Shown here one piece after another: positions 63,788 through 64,000 of a stretch of 64,000 bases of DNA. The first letter of the stretch is position 1, and every line of letters starts with the position of its first letter. The DNA is taken from the NCBI RefSeq assembly GCF_009858335.1, contig NZ_VMSE01000001.1, positions 744,001 to 808,000 on the forward strand. Direction: 5' to 3'. Position numbers and translations under genes: made by a program. Under the pieces are notes generated by a model that saw only the letters and a list, made by a program, of their open reading frames with translations, made no database searches and was not told where the DNA came from. This stretch comes from Methylovorus glucosotrophus. Its GTDB lineage: Bacteria > Pseudomonadota > Gammaproteobacteria > Burkholderiales > Methylophilaceae.

Positions 63788-64000
63788 TCAAGCCTGGTGG
63801 CTTGCGCCAAATTCCAGATTGTCGATCAGCCGCGTTTTGCCCAGGCGGGCCGCGGCCAGTGCGACCAGCTGGGTATCCTTGGCGGTAGCAGGCTGCAGGG
63901 TAGATGCAGCACGCACCTCAATATAATCAACGATCCAGCCGAGCTGCGTCAAATACTGGCGCGTCTGCTCGCAGATGGCGGGGTAATCATGATTGCCTTT
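63788..64000 (-). CDS. panC: Pantothenate synthetase, C-terminal end
   Basis: The gene continues past the right edge; only about 70 C-terminal residues are seen. PanC joins pantoate and beta-alanine. The visible frame has GWIVDYIEVRAASTLQ, then KDTQLVALAAARLGKTRLIDN near the end, as in PanC, and stops at TGA (63788-63790). panD, which supplies beta-alanine, is one gene away on the same strand. Confidence 0.85.
   Translation of the reverse strand, partial: KGNHDYPAICEQTRQYLTQLGWIVDYIEVRAASTLQPATAKDTQLVALAAARLGKTRLIDNLEFGASHQA

Noticed and set aside
1..64000. CRISPR array, rRNA operon, intact insertion sequence or replication origin
   Set aside because: None of their signatures were found on reading both strands.

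Overview
The window is a moderately GC-rich chromosomal segment of a betaproteobacterium, most likely from the methylotrophic Methylophilaceae. That placement is an inference from gene content: the recA-recX-alaS-lysC block, ppsA with its ppsR regulator, a Gcr-family membrane protein, a PEP-CTERM protein, a PQQ-type sugar dehydrogenase and the pan genes. No rRNA, CRISPR array or intact transposase was seen.

Layout. 0-9.8 kb: 3' end of leuA, a CbiM-like permease, a SerB-like HAD phosphatase, ypjD, ffh, tRNA-Lys with a strong promoter and terminator, an orphan glycosyltransferase-like gene, yaeQ, a BON protein, a PAP2 phosphatase, a NagD-like HAD protein and a DUF481 outer-membrane protein. 9.8-17.6 kb: a small membrane protein, ppsA and ppsR separated by a tandem array of terminator-like hairpins, a DUF455 ferritin-like protein, an HPP-CBS membrane protein and a PQQ sugar dehydrogenase. 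17.6-22 kb: a minus-strand signalling operon (histidine kinase, single-domain response regulator, REC-PAS-PAS-GGDEF-EAL protein). 22.2-28.5 kb: a heavy-metal RND efflux operon with a His-rich leader protein and a DUF3240 protein. 28.6-32.4 kb: malic enzyme and a large chemoreceptor with repeated HAMP-like modules.

32.5-40.6 kb is the accessory zone. It is visibly AT-rich except for a large-subunit catalase gene. It holds an unrecognised 469-residue protein preceded by a 42-residue peptide ORF, a convergent pair of paralogous lipoproteins, several small orphan ORFs and a long inverted repeat. Two tRNA 3'-end-like fragments, each followed by a terminator, lie upstream of an intact tRNA-Arg(ACG) that is arranged the same way. 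This looks like repeated integration at a tRNA-Arg site, with the integrase now gone. It is the best place in the window to look for something undescribed.

40.6-64 kb is mostly core: tRNA-Ser(GCT), lysC, alaS, recX, recA, a Tyr/Pro-rich secreted protein, pncC, pgpA, a PEP-CTERM/HAF-repeat protein between pgpA and thiL, mogA, a PDZ lipoprotein, the Gcr-family protein, darP, pmbA, mlaA, fbp, an acidic small protein, an MFS sugar transporter, a photolyase, rlmH, rsfS, panD, an alpha/beta hydrolase and the 3' end of panC.

Functionally, ppsA, fbp and malic enzyme form a gluconeogenic set, with ppsR controlling ppsA by phosphorylation. recA and recX overlap, coupling the recombinase to its modulator. 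The pantothenate genes panC and panD lie close together with a hydrolase between them. Several start codons were moved inward from the longest reading frame because a ribosome-binding site or the family's usual N-terminus supports the inner start.
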